Source: Climacteris rufus
Taxonomy: Eukaryota; Chordata; Aves; Passeriformes; Climacteridae
Assembly (NCBI GenBank): GCA_013398175.1
Contig: VZRZ01006183.1
Coordinates: 310,001 to 374,000, forward strand
DNA: 64,000 nucleotides
Reading direction: 5' to 3'
The first letter of the stretch is position 1, and each line of letters opens with the position of its first letter. Shown in pieces: positions 1 to 13,100 of this stretch. The translations under genes and the position numbers were made by a program. The notes beneath the pieces are model-generated. The model worked only from the letters and a program-made list of their open reading frames with translations. It was not told the origin of the DNA and searched no databases.

Positions 1-2214
1 ACAAATACAATTATATAACTTTATTATGCAGTGATATTTTTCACAGTCTGCTTTTGCATATATGCCATTTTAGAAATACAATAAATAACTGGAGATGTTC
101 TTCCCAGTAGATTGGACTGCCTAAGGTTATTCACATACTAGCAATTCAATGCCCAGAAAGCTTTAAATAAACTGAGCCCAAATAAAGGAAATCAAATGCA
201 CCATTAGAGGAAGAGAAGATTTATTTTCTCAAGACAGTGCTCTACAGTGCTCAGGAGCTGTGCAGCAATTGCAGATGTAAGTACAAAACAAACACAGCTT
301 GGCTTCCAAGCTGAAGTGTGCTGTTAAATGGGAACTGCTAACAGTAGGCAGAATACATCTTGCTTCACACCTGCTTCTCTGTCCTTCTCCAAGCAAAAAG
401 GAACAGCTTTTCTTCTCAGTTCTTCTCAGTCACACAGTCCTTTTGCTTTTCCATGCTAAGGACAGAAACAAGGACAATGGAAAGAAAGACGGAATAATCA
501 CTCACACTGAATTTCTTTCCCTCAGCTCTGTTGTGCTATCTGCTGACAGGAAAACAAAGGATGTGGGCAGACTGGTAAAGGGGATTGATTAGTTTTGATG
601 TGGAAATCAGAATTAAAATGTTGGCAACTATTGATGAAAGCTTCCTACTTGATTTGTAAACTAGTGAAAGGATGAAAAGTCATAAAAAGCTTGCAAGAGA
701 ACTTGCAAGAGTGTGTTCGTTTAGTCAACTATACTGATTCAAAACATTGTAGGTCTTCACAGAGAAAAGGAAAATGTATGAGTACTGCCTTCAAAATAGA
801 CATTTACAATCGGGATATTTCAGATAGATCCTGAGAATTTACTTTTTATTCTCTTTCAATAAATTCCCAGTTAACATCAGATTCTTAATTTCCGAGACTT
901 CAAATTTAGACTGTGAACACTTCACTAATTTTTGGGAAACTGACTGTCATTTTCTACACAAACTCTAAGGCAGTATTCCTTAAACCTTTGCAGATGCATC
1001 TCCTTTTGCAGTTTACACAAGCCAGGATAAGAGCTACTTTTAACTGCTAACAGGACATCAGTCACATTAAGGTGGATATTAGACTCAATTTTGAAGACTT
1101 CAGACTCCTCCTCTTTGATCCCCAGTGGCCACAGCATGCTGTCTGAGACACATTGACTTGGAATATAAGAAATAAGAGGGTTATTAGTGCAGCTGCTGGT
1201 TTTCTCTGCCATTTATAGAACAATATTTTTCACATGAATTCCATAATTTCAAGATAGCTGTAAAGAAGATATAAATCATAACAATAATCCTCCAGAAAGT
1301 AAAATATATTTGTGACTACTATGAACAATCCTGAACTTCCAGACAGTTCTGCTGTTTGAAGAATTTATGGTGCCTCATCGGCAGGAAATTGTTCTCTTCA
1401 GTACTAATGCTAGCCCAGACATGGTCCTGTTTAGCAGGAAAGCAGGAGAGAGATTCTGTGACCTACTGAGAAGGATTAAAGAAAACAGACCTAGCCCTTG
1501 CAGAAGCTCTCACAATAGAACCAATCCAGAGAAGAGTGCTTAGAGGGAAGACACTAGAGTGTTTGAAGGGTGTTATTGTACAGTTCACCCTAGACTGTAG
1601 ATAAGATCTACAATTGGATACATTATAAATGGAAATTTTTTAAGCAAGAAGCAAATGTTTACAAACGGAAGAAAAAAGTGTCACTGAACTAGTCTTCAAT
1701 ATGGAGGTTGTTTAATGAACTGGTTGAAGGGATTTTCAGCTTTATACAAGACATTTTTATGGTTGGACTGTGTTTGTTAAACTTGCATTAACTTCATCAC
1801 TGGTGTAATCCCAATGACATTAAGCACTGAAATCAGCCATTGGTTGGGGCTGTCTAGTTACTACAACTTCAGTAAGACTAATTTCCTCACCCTGAGAATA
1901 ATCAAGAAAGAACACAGGTCTGAAAAAGGGAAAAAAATGGATAAAGTTGAGTAAAGAGTGAAATGTCATTTAGATGTCTACAATCAAATTAAATCCTTGC
2001 ATTTGCAGTGAGGTATTAATGTTGGAGACATTGTTTTTCCATATATATTTCACTCCTAGTCTTGACACAGCTGAGCAAATCAGCTCTCCATAATGCTGAA
2101 GCAAAATGAGGGTCCAGAAATAAGCAGTTTTCTGGCTAAAATTCAGTACAGTAGATACTTCTATATTGCTGTAGAGATCCTGAAATCAGCCTCCATAACA
2201 GAATCTGATTGAAG
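1..2214. other. Intergenic sequence, no gene seen
   Basis: This AT-rich stretch has only short open frames (under 100 codons) with no recognisable protein similarity and no splice-linked coding pattern. I see no RNA gene or well-preserved repeat. It is best read as part of the long intergenic flank upstream of ENPEP. Confidence 0.6.
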
Positions 2215-2215
2215 A

Positions 2216-2243
2216 ATATATATATATATATATATATATATAT
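2216..2243. repeat. (TA)n microsatellite
   Basis: About fourteen uninterrupted TA dinucleotides, seen directly. It lies about 80 bp from the low-coordinate side of the putative LTR. Such tracts are usually length-polymorphic; no function is implied. Confidence 0.95.
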
Positions 2244-2299
2244 CTATTCCATACCATTAAAAGGGCAGGAAAAACACATCTGTGGTTTGATCATACAGG

Positions 2300-3115
2300 T
2301 GAATGACAGGGTTTGAACACCTTGTTATGCTCAGGTCTGCTTGATGGGTTTAGGGGAACGTTGTTTGATTCACTCTGGGTGGTATGAAGAAACAACCATT
2401 TTCTCAGGAGGTTCAATGACAAACTTTTACTTGCAAACTTTAGAACATTAAGGTAGGATAAGGTACTTGGCAAATTTTAAAACAACATCCAGGCAAAGTA
2501 AGGCACTTCACAAAACTTTAGCTTAGCAAACTTAAACTTAACCAACTTTAACTTACCCAGACACAACAGGGTACTTACTAAGGCATTGACTGGAAATTTT
2601 TTAGTCTGGCGCACAATATGTTTCAAGAAGAGCTTAGAAGAAAACAGGGAAAGAGAGAGAAAGAAAGGATAAGAGCAGAAAAATATCACCATCCCTGGAT
2701 CCAGACACAAGACCCGAGTGTTGCAATTTAGATGACTGTTGGTTGAAGTGATGGTGATAGTCTTGATTCGCCAGAGGTGGGGGAAGCCCACAAAACACAA
2801 AGTCCAGTGGGTTAATATACATTTAGGTTTAGGTGGAATGCCCAGGTGCCTCCCTGGGAGAGGGAGTTTTACACTGTCGTTTGTAACACTGTGGATCCGT
2901 TGCCACACTGTGGATCCGTTGCCACACTGTGGATCATGTGTGTTCCTTTGGTGGAAAGCCTCAGAAATGAGTGTGGGGGCACTTCAGGGGACTTTGATGG
3001 TTTATCCTCCCTTCTAAGACAGGAGAGCTGCCTCTCACATCAGCGTAGTTGAGCCAGTTATGCCTCAGCAGAAGGGAAGAATAATGTGAATGTCCCAATG
3101 GGAGTCACACCAACA
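2300..3115 (-). mobile_element. Putative solo LTR of an endogenous retrovirus
   Basis: This roughly 0.8-kb block differs from its surroundings. It holds three tandem 19-bp units (2886-2940), a purine-rich segment (2630-2680), and an array of short AACTTTA/AACTTAA-like motifs (about 2420-2560). On the minus strand it can be read as beginning near a TGGGACATTC-type end around 3097 and ending near a CA around 2323. Repeated U3-like units and motif arrays of this type are, from memory, typical of bird LTRs. I could not find a matching target-site duplication, so the edges are approximate. No gag, pol or env similarity is visible, which would fit a solo LTR. It could instead be another repeat class. 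Confidence 0.4.
2886..2940. repeat. 19-bp tandem repeat, three copies
   Basis: The unit ACACTGTGGATCCGTTGCC occurs at 2886-2904 and 2905-2923. A third copy (2924-2940) matches for its first 12 bases and then diverges. The first two copies are identical, so the duplication is recent or conserved. It sits inside the putative LTR, where tandem U3 units often act as enhancers; that role is inference. Confidence 0.9.
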
Positions 3116-6100
3116 TGTAAATATGTGTTATTTACAGAATCCAAATAATGGCTACCATATAAATCCTTTATACAAAACAAGAATTAAACGCAAGGATCAA
3201 TTTAGTGCCCTCCATTCATGCTTGAATTTGCCTTGATTTCACTTGCGTTCAATCTACTGATTGCATCTATCTTTCATCTAGAGACTTATTACATTAAATG
3301 TATCATGGGATTCACTTGTACTGTATTTAAAAACAAGATTTGCAATTAAAAGTAAATGTTTTATGACAGACACTGACCATATGAAATTCACCTGAAGTTA
3401 ATGGGTACTCACCTGAGAGAAAAGAGACAAGTGGGTTTTTATTCCAGCTTAGGTGGCTGGAAAAAAACATTCCCAAGGCAAATATTAAAATTTATATCTG
3501 TATAGATGAACAAAATAATTTTTGTAAACTAGTTGCAATGATGGTAAGAGGTCTGTTTTTATTTCTATTCTGTAAAATAGAAAAGAAATTCATAGCCTGA
3601 CCGATGGGATTCCAAATCTAATGTAAAATCCCCATTCTGGCATCAAATTCTGATTTTGTCACTTTAATAGAGCTTCAGTAACTGAAATTACTTCAACAGA
3701 ACCTTAAATTGTCTTCATAAGTCTGTCTTAGTTACTTTGATCACACTTCAGTCAGTTATATTGTGAGAACTGGTGAAGTATGTTCCATGTAAATTCAGAC
3801 TTGGCCTTTTGTACAGATTTATAATTGGAGATGAACATTCAGGAGTGATATAAATATCCATCACAATCTAATTGAGGACAGCCTCAGCATAAAGAACTGA
3901 GAGATAAGAATGAGACTACACAGAGATCCTCAAACATATGATTAAAAACTAATTAATATAATTTATTTTGAAAGAAAGAAGAGAGTGATAAGCAAGTAAA
4001 AGCTCTTCTGAAATGATTTCAATTATTGCAGCTGAAAGAACTCTGTCACCCAGATGTAACAAATGGGGTTCTACAGTCAGGAGAGGAATTCAGTAAACAG
4101 GAAAAGGGTGTCACTTGGCCAATTAAACCAGCCAAAACTGTAAAATCTCAAAAGTCATGACCATTAAAATGAGAGTGCTAAGATAATTAATTAAAAATTT
4201 GAGAATTGATTTCCTCAAAGAAGCAAAAAGTGAAGAAGAAACAAGAAAGAAATTACAATCAGCAGACAAAGATATAAAAAGTTTTAGGGAAGAGAAAAAA
4301 AGAGGAGACATTAAATGTAGAATGCAAACATAAATTGATAGAAATCAAGAAAACCCTAAAGAGTTCTGGAAATACACACTGACTTTGCAAGAGAGATTCA
4401 TGATTTAATTCTTTGACATCAAAGCCTTATCTATCCTGAGGATGATACACTTGCAGAGTTAATCTGTGAGTAAATGAAAACTTAGTTATTTTTCCACATT
4501 TAGTGGATAAGTATTTAATTCCAGCTCCTCACAAGTAATGTTCAGACTCATAAAGTCAGAAATTCCTCATAACCATTAGGGATTACACTCTTGGTTGTTG
4601 CTATTTATGTGGAAAGTGATGACACTAAATGAAATGTTGGCATGCAGAAATGTGAGACTGGAGGATTTGATCTAATAGATTTGCAAAGGGAACATTTTAA
4701 ATGACCATTATTTTTAAAAATAAAACTAGGTCTATTAGTTCTCTGTATCTTTAATGACTTTTAATATATTCCAAACTACTTGTACTTGTGAGGAAGAGGA
4801 AAAGATGCACTGTGATATTTTATGTGCTGGCACTGTAAATGTTCACCAGTTCCATATACAAACATCAATCTGGTACAGCTAATCAGGATGTTTGGGTGTT
4901 GAACTCTGGCAGGAACCACTGGATGAACTCTGGAGATCTACATCACTGCTTGCCTTGTAAGCCTCCGGCAAGTAGGTTTTTAGATATTTGAATTAGATTT
5001 TTGGGACAATCAAAGTGACTTCAGAAAGAAATCACATTCACTCTGAGAACACTGAGGTTACGGGCCAAATTCAGCCCTGGGAATCCTAGTGGAAGCCAGC
5101 ACTTTTATTGCCAACAGAGAACTCTAGGTAAGCTTAGGAGGTGACATTGCAAATGCTAAGCAGAACAATGAGGAGACATAAAACAAAAGTAGTTTAAAGA
5201 AAATTGTACCGCATCCTTCCTGTGTCAATGAAGAAAATTTGCACTGGTTTCAGTAAGTCATGATCAAAATTGACTGGAAGAAATGCTCCAGGACAACATT
5301 TGCAAGAAGGGGAGATCTTGGCTGTAGGCATAAAAATAAATAGTACTATTATTTACTATACCTAGTCTTAGATTTCATAGAATCTCCTAGAACCTGCAGT
5401 TCAAAATAAATCATACGTAACGCTAGTTGAAGAAAATGTTTCTGAAGGCACCATACATTTGTAAGACATGTATTAAACTCCAACATTTTTTGTAAGGTGA
5501 AGCAAAGAACTGAGCAGTATCAAAACTCAAAGGTAATTTCAACTTCTTAATTACATCAGCTCAATTGAGTCAATACAATTTTAATGAGTTGAGAAGGGAA
5601 ACAGAAGCCTGGCAAATGAAATAATAATTTTCTCAGTTTCAGGACTTTCAATGTTTCTATCAGAACAAACAAAAGATAAAGTGTCTCTAGTCAGATAGAT
5701 ACGCAGGAGAATATCCCATAATATTTTTCTATACCTGACCTACATACTGTGTTATATCGTCCTAAAGTTAAGCAGCAAACATAGATACTTCAGAGATTTT
5801 CTTTCCTATAGAACATTCCCAACAGTCATCAAATGCACCATACTGGTATAACTGGCAGGTGGACTTTTTTAGTTTAGACTCTCATTAAAATTTTCTAGTG
5901 AGGTATGAGCCTGAACTTCACTGAGTGGTTATATGTCAATGAAGATAAAAGGTTCCTATTTCTTGTAGAAAACCAGCTAATCTTAAATGCCTCTATCAAG
6001 GGTAACAAGTTGTGACATTCCATAAATGCACTGTTCTGAAATGTGTGGGCAAACGTATTGACTGAAGATGTGTAAAACCAAGATTTTGCATTCATTTTCA

Positions 6101-6345
6101 CTGGAAAGATCAACCGTGGGTTCTCTTTTTTCAAGAACAGTAGGTGCTTCTGGAGTTTTCTTTGTCCCCTAATAAGCCTCATGGAGGAAGAAGAAAAGGT
6201 CAGGAGCACTGCTGTAGAAAAGACTACTGCAGCAGTCTAAAAAAAAGAGCAGTGAAGAATGGGCATGAGAGCAGCCTTGGAGTATGTAAATGCTCTTCAT
6301 CTGCTCCCAGTTCCTCAGAGGCTGCACAAAAGGCACTGGGCTTAC
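3116..6345. other. Intergenic sequence, no gene seen
   Basis: Unremarkable AT-rich DNA. The open frames are short and resemble no protein I know. No preserved repeat or RNA gene was recognised. Confidence 0.55.
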
Positions 6346-6349
6346 ATTG

Positions 6350-6405
6350 ATTTAGGAGGATAGACTAGATAACCTCTCAACCCTCAGCCCTATTATTTTC
6401 CATGA
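6350..6405 (+). mobile_element. Degraded CR1 LINE 3' end
   Basis: The stretch reads as a decayed version of the CR1 tail, in which a GGACTAGATGACCTC-like segment is followed by a pyrimidine-rich CCAGCCCTA segment and a terminal ATTCTATGA-like repeat. Here the corresponding parts are AGACTAGATAACCTCTC, then CAGCCCTATTATTTTCCATGA. The match is short and divergent, so this would be an old copy. A chance resemblance is possible. Confidence 0.4.
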
Positions 6406-9400
6406 ATCAGCAGAAAGAGAAACTCCCTCAGTTCTTGAGGTTCCAAACTCCCATTTCTCTTTTCAGGTGTCTAAATTATGTAAACACAGGAATCTTATCA
6501 CTAGACATAAACCAGACCCAACATAATTACAACACATCAGTTATCAGTAGATTCTTGGTCCTGCCCCTACTGACTTTCTAAGAAGTGCAAATATATAAGA
6601 TACACAATGCAAATCTTGTCATACACACAAAAATTTGGGAATAATCACTGTGGTGATTTTGCTTGTTGGATTTGATCATGTGTAATTTTGCCAATTTTTG
6701 TCATCAAGGAAAGTTAATTTTGTTCATACATTACCAATGTGAGCTAGGATGCTTTCAAGATATCTAACTACTGCAAGTGTCTAAAATACCCTTTATTTCA
6801 TGCCTAACTTCATCTTTACTCATCACACAGTACCCTATAATTACACATATTCAGAGACTTTAATAAACAGATTTTTACTGCCAAAGCCATCTTCGCCATA
6901 AAAAGATGTCTAGTCAGGCTGGTAAGGTTTTCTTTCCTTACAACTGTTTTTATTGAGTATTGAAAATGAGATTGGAGAACAGCATAAACAGGTGAAATGG
7001 ACTCTTGCTGAACACCTACTGAACATAATGGTTGGCTCAATTTTTTCTGACTTTACCAGTTTTCTTCAGGCTGCATTGTGTGATCTTTTATTAAAGTCAC
7101 TTTGTGATAATTTCTGGCAGTCCCAAAGTAGTCTCTGCTGTTTGGTGATGGAAGACAACCTGCCAGTTCCTTGGAGAAGCAAACCAGCAGCACTATAAAT
7201 GATAAACTTCCTGAAGTCAGACATATATATGTTTCTTGTTTCAACCTTGTCAGACAAGCTGCAGAGATTTTTAACTTCAATTATTTGTAAATGCCTGAAA
7301 GTCAGCATAAACTGTCCATATGGGAAACTTGACAAAGCTGTCAATAATGCCTGTTTCGCTGTAAATCTATGCCAAAGAACCTTCTGCTTGTACAAAATTA
7401 GACAATGATTTAAAATTTTCATTTCAGTTCCCTTCTCAGTATTTTAGGAAGAGAGAAATGAGCCTTAAGTCAAAGATGTATGCATGAGAAAAGCACAGAC
7501 AGCAATGAACTGGCAAAAGTAATGTGAGATCCATTACTGAGCCCCTGGGCATGTATTTAACTGAAGCTACTTTCAGCAGCTTGCACATTTTTGCACACAA
7601 TTTATAGTTGAATTACATGTCACTAGTTTGGGATTTCAGGCAGATTAAGTTTGGCATCTGATTTTCAATAACATGTAGGAAACACTGGAATAATTTATGC
7701 TTCCAGAGCACAACCATATACTCACAGTACCACAGTTTTAACCAGTAAAATGTATGAGTTTGCATCTGGGATGCTGAATTAATTTATTGCATAGCTCTGC
7801 AGTTTATTTCTGAAGTAAAACCCAGGCTCTGGGGAAGTCAATAGGAATTTTGCCACCTGCTTTAGCACAGCCCAGATTTTATCCTGATGATGTGGGCTCA
7901 CACAGTGAAGGGAAAGAGACAAAAAAGAGATCAATAGGATTTTTTGATTTGCATACTCTTGGCTGAAAGTGTCAGAACTTGAAGAAGGAGTCTCTATTAG
8001 ACACTGCTAGATTTTAAATTTGATCAGGAGGTCTGGTCCCCTGGTTTGGTCCCCTGTGGCTGTGGCTACAGAGGGAGATCCTCTGTGGTTTAGGGGAGCT
8101 CCAGCAGCATAGGAAGAGCGTTGCTTTCCTGTGAGCAGCTGCCATAAGGACTTCTGCAGGCTGTGAAGAGCCCAGCACACACTACCAAAAAAGAGAGAAA
8201 GGAGGCATTGCCAGACCAAACCATTCACCCCAGGCATCTCCAAGCCTGGAAGTGGCAGGCTGTGGAGCTTCTTTCCAAGTGGGCTGAGGTCTGTTTTACA
8301 CAGCCCAGATTTGGCACCAACTGAGTGTTGTTCCTTGGCAGTGTCCATACTGATTAAGATCACTAAAGTGAACAGGGAAAGCAGTCCTCTCCTCCCTGAA
8401 AGCAGTTTCTGCACTGCTAGGGTTAAGCAGTGCAGAGAAGATAGATCTCATGTGCTTTCTTCTGGGAACTGCCAACACAGCTGCCTGAGTCCTGTGCCTA
8501 TTTATGATTTCTCACCAACACACAACTAGTGTAAATGATGTGGAAATGCTCCTCCCCATGCAATTACAGCCCTTTTAATTATTGTGATGCAAGCATTTTC
8601 ACACTAAAAGGACCAGAAAGGCTGGTATTACCCAGAAATTTCCCCCAGAAAAAGTCAGCCATGACATCCAATCCATTTACAAATTTTGTCCAAAACTCGA
8701 TGTGTTTTCCTCCTGAGACATCTATCTCATATCCACTTAAGACTATAGAACATATGTAGTTATTCTAACTATACCCTTGTACATTGAGGAACTTGTGATC
8801 CATGCACTAATTACCCAGAGCAGGCACAGGCACGGACTGTGCTCTGCCACACTGTGTATTTCTTGGCCTTCAGGACTGTGCTGTGCTCCACATGTCCTTT
8901 AAACCTAAACTCGGCTGGTTAATCATAATGGAAAAGCCTGATGGTCCCTAGCACCTGGCACCAGTGATGATGCCACAGCATGTCCTTGACTTTATCTTGA
9001 AAGGAGGCAGCTTATTTTACTTCTAAGAAAGTCCTATGAAAACTTGAAGGCTTCCATGCCTGTGAATCTTGCCCCCGATGGGAAGTCTGCACAGTGTGCC
9101 ATGCCCTGACCATAGGTCAGTCTGATGGTTCATCTGTCTCAAGGTTCCCAGCCTCAGAAGGGACTTGCAATCACCTTTGGTGCTGAACCAGCACTCCTGG
9201 TGCAAGACAATGTAGAGAAGGGATTTTGACATCCTTTTTTTTTCTCCTTTTACTCACATACTCCTGGAGGCATATTAGGGAAGCTAAGTAATGCTATTCA
9301 ACAGAGGTAAGGACAGGAGGACTTGACCCTAAATACTGCAAAAGAGCTGACTTTCCAAACTGCTTTTTACCCTTTATATCACATTTCCATCTGCTTCTTT

Positions 9401-9674
9401 GAAAACTCGTATGCTTATATCCAACGAGCCAATAATCCCACCCTGCACTTTGAGAGCCAAAGTTACTGGGTAACTCAGGTACTCAGGTTGCTCAGAGTTC
9501 ACTGAGATCAGGTTTAATATGAAAGCTTTTCATGGAGTCAGATTGCAGGCTGCAACTGGAAGAGTTATACTCTTCTGAAATACATCCCACTGAACTCAGC
9601 AATGATACAGAAATCCAGTGTGAGAATGATAAACTCCTAGTCAATCCCAAATGTGTGTGGGATTTGCCACTGCA
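6406..9674. other. Intergenic sequence, no gene seen
   Basis: Several short overlapping frames occur on both strands (for example around 6,950-7,420 and 8,010-8,480), but none has a recognisable domain, plausible splice partners or consistent coding character. GC content rises slightly near 8,030-8,300 and 8,820-9,230. I recognise nothing in those patches. Confidence 0.5.
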
Positions 9675-10130
9675 GTTGGAACTCTCTAAGTCTATGGGGC
9701 CTGATCGATTCATCCAAGGGTATACAAAGAGCTGACTGATGTCATCACAAGAGGGATGGCCCTGGAAACTACAGGCCTGTCAGTCTCATTTCAGTGACTG
9801 GTAAAATTATGGAAAAGATTCTTCTGGAAGGTACTGATGGGGCAGGCACTGATCTCTTCTCTCTGATGACCAGTGTCAGGGAACGAGGGAATGGTCTGAA
9901 GCTGAGTCAGGGGAGGTTTAAGTTGGATATCAGGAAAAAGCTCTTCACCCAGAGGGTGATTGGGTGCTGGAACACATTCCCCAGGGAAGTGGTCGCAGCA
10001 TCAGCCTGACAGAGTTCAAGAACAATTTGGACATTGCTCTCAGACAGTGTGATATTTGGGGTTGTCCTGTTCAGGGCCAGGAGTTGACTCCTCCAGCTCA
10101 GGATATTCTATGATATTTCATTATTCCATG
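9675..10130 (+). mobile_element. CR1 LINE, internally deleted, 3' end intact
   Basis: A translated stretch near 9690-9715 reads KSMGPDRF, the region just before the CR1 reverse transcriptase. The segment at 9763-9832 reads NYRPVSLISVTGKIMEKILLE, a hallmark of the CR1 ORF2 reverse transcriptase. The copy then jumps to the region near the 3' end (GLKLSQGRFKLDIRKKLFTQ, then the WNTFPREVV stretch) and closes with a tail of TTCTATGATATTTCATTATTCCATGA. Reverse transcriptase motifs C-terminal of this point are absent, so more than a kilobase is missing internally, and sequence between the first two blocks is also short. It is a dead fragment, not an active gene. Confidence 0.85.
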
Positions 10131-13100
10131 AAAGAGGCCTTTGCTTGCTGAGGAGCACAGACAAAATCCTCTGTGTTTGTTGAAGTTGTCACTTTCAATG
10201 AGGAGGAGAAGTGACAGTGAGCTCATAAGAAGAAAGAAAAAATCAGAGAAAAATACATCAGCACATGCAAAATTAGCAGCAGATATGTGCGCACAGTAAA
10301 CACATATTTTAGGATAATAAAAAATCATGAGTTAGAAGGTACTGAGTTGAATTCCTGGAAATCTGATGTCACCCATATTTGCAGATCACTTTAGTATGCT
10401 CCATTTGAAATGCTTCCCTTGTCCTTGTAAAGGTTGGCTGAGTCCCCAGTTCAGAAAAGACCCTGAAATATCTTGAGAAGAGAAATTCTTGATTCCTCAA
10501 CCTGGCAGCTGAAATGTGGAAAATCAGGCATTTGTAAATGAGTTCCTGTGTTGTGCCATCCCTCCAGTCCCTGCAGGATGGGATGTGGGGAGCTGGCAAG
10601 ATAGTGCAGCTGGCAGAGCTCCTGCTCCCTGAGCATGGGAGCGAGCAAGGCACACACTGTCAGCTTGAACACCTGCTAACTGGGAATAGAGCTCACTGCA
10701 GTGATGCAATATCCATCCTATCACTTGCAAAAAGACTCACATCTATATGCATGATAAAGCTGAAGTCTTGGGTTTCTTTGAGCCGGTTTTCTGGTGATAG
10801 CTAATGATGCTTATCATTCCTGTACTCCTCATGCCCTAAAAGTTCTCTGAACAGCAGTGGATGTGAACTGTAAATTCTCTATTGCAAATGCACTGTAAAT
10901 AACTTGCTGAAGACCTTATTAAAGAATATTACCTGTGGTGAGAGAAGTACCAATCTGGAGAAATCTGCTTTGACATAATGGGTTCTCAGAGGTGCTTTAG
11001 AGTAGAATCTAAGATTACTGCTTTAAAACATATAAAGTTTATTTATTACTACCTGGTTTTTATTTATGCTTTTGGAATAGAAGTGCTATGGCACAAACTG
11101 TAAGAAATCCTATTTTTGTCAAAAAAGACCCTGAGCAACAGTTAACACTTCTGAGCAAATAGGCCCGTACACCACTCCTGACTATAAAAACAGCCATGAA
11201 CAGCAAGCAGTTGGCCTCAGTTTATTGTTCTTCAACAGACTGTATCTTGGAATAAATTGCTTTTCAAAAAGCAGGAGTTTCAGGAAGCTTTAAAGTCTTT
11301 TAAAGCAGGCTTTTTCTATTTTCCATCTTAAACACAGCACTGCATTCCTGCTCAAAAACTTTTTAGCACAGCTGAGAAAAAATGCTTGATAGAAAGGCAT
11401 AACCCATCAACTCTAAAGATGGGATCAGGTCTTAGCATATGGATCTGAATTAAGAAAAAAAAAGCTTCCAAAACTATTTGTGGGAGACACTGACTTTCTA
11501 TTCCTACTCTTCTTTCAAAGCTTATCATGAATGTCTTCTTTCTTGCTTATTTGCATGTCTTTCAGTAATTACCTCTTTCCAGCATTCAGTTTACTGCTAA
11601 GCTCCATATTATTTGATATAATTTCCCCCTATTATTTGACATAATTTCCCCCTATTATTTGACATAATTTCCCTTATTATTCACCTAGTTTTTATTCTTT
11701 TATTTCCACTTTGTGCTTGCATTTTTAAATGTCCTTAGGACTCCTTGAGGGTTTATTCTTCCAGGCTGCACACACCCTGAAATGTTAGACTTGACAGTTC
11801 AATGTGCCTGTGATCATCCTTCTCTGAGAGTTGTCTTTTCTTTTCTTATCCTCCCAAGTTCCCCACAGACACAGAACATAGTGGACATCTTCTTATTCCC
11901 CTTCAGAGAAAGAGCAAAACAAGGTGCTTTTTTTTGAAAGAGGGAGAACTAACAGGCACTGCTTGTGTTTCTTAAGATACCTCTGCTACTCCTGCAGTGA
12001 TGAGCATCCCAGCAGCCCCAAGTCCTTCTCATTTCTCTCACGGTCTCTACTGGTAAATCTTCCCCTGCTTCAGCATTGAGGGAAGAAGCACTTCTGTTCA
12101 CAGATGGTCAGAGAAAAAAAAAAAAACAAAACAAACCACAGTGGGATTAAATCTGCTTCTTACTTAATTATTTTAAGATTTGAGGAGTTGGTGCTGCAAG
12201 AAATCAGCCACATGACCCCTTGCCTCCAAAAGAGCCTATTGCTTCCAAAAGAGTTTCTGCTTGGGTGCTGAGCACAACTCCATCTTCAAGCAGGAGTTTG
12301 ATTTGTCAGGTTTCAGAAGAATAACATACTTTAAAAATCTACTTTCTTCCTCCTAGACTGTCAGGTAACAGCATTTTGCAGAGGTAGGTGTAGAAACAAG
12401 CAAAACAAGCAGACATTGAGTGGCTTTGTCCTGCACTGTTGTGAAATAACAAACATCTTTTTTTCGAACAGACTGCCTAATCTATTAGTCTCTCTCACCA
12501 CACACAGACACACATGAGAAATACCTGTAGGCTGCCATCACTTCTGGTAACACAGGGCAAATGTGTTTATGCTTGGACTGTTGGACAGTGTTATGCAACG
12601 TGACACCATACACATGCCTGAGAGAAGAGTTTAGAGCAAGGAATGTTTTGCTATTAAACTTGTTTCAGTTGAAGTGGCAGAGCAGAGAGATCAGCAGAGC
12701 AGTGCTGTTGGATGAAGCTGCAGAGATTACTTGTGACCCCTGTGACTGGCCAGCCAGGCAAATTCCTGCAGCACTCTTCATGGAGGGACAGGCACTACAT
12801 TTCACGTAATGCATAGCAAGAAGCATTTTGTTATAGTGACAATGCAACTCTTTTGGTATAACCTTCTCCCCCTCTGCTTCGATCACATATATCACTGGCT
12901 GCTTTTACACAGATATACATATTCTCTCCCACCTTGCATTCTACTGAATTTCCCCACTAATATCAACCTGGAAACTTCTTATTCATAAGCATTTATATTC
13001 CAGTAACCAGTCCAAATGTCCTATGTATCATCTCAAACCAAGCTTTCAAATAAGTAGGAAACCGCAAACGACCAAGATTCAAAAACAGGGCACAGGCCAG

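Noticed and set aside
2477..2908. A 143-codon minus-strand frame
   Set aside because: It lies within the putative LTR, is low in complexity in part, and shows no retroviral protein motif.
5371..5400. TTTCATAGAATCTCCTAGAA considered as a CR1 end
   Set aside because: Too short, and the flanking bases do not continue the element.
10538..10804. Overlapping open frames on both strands
   Set aside because: They overlap in several frames and reflect a GC-richer patch rather than a gene.
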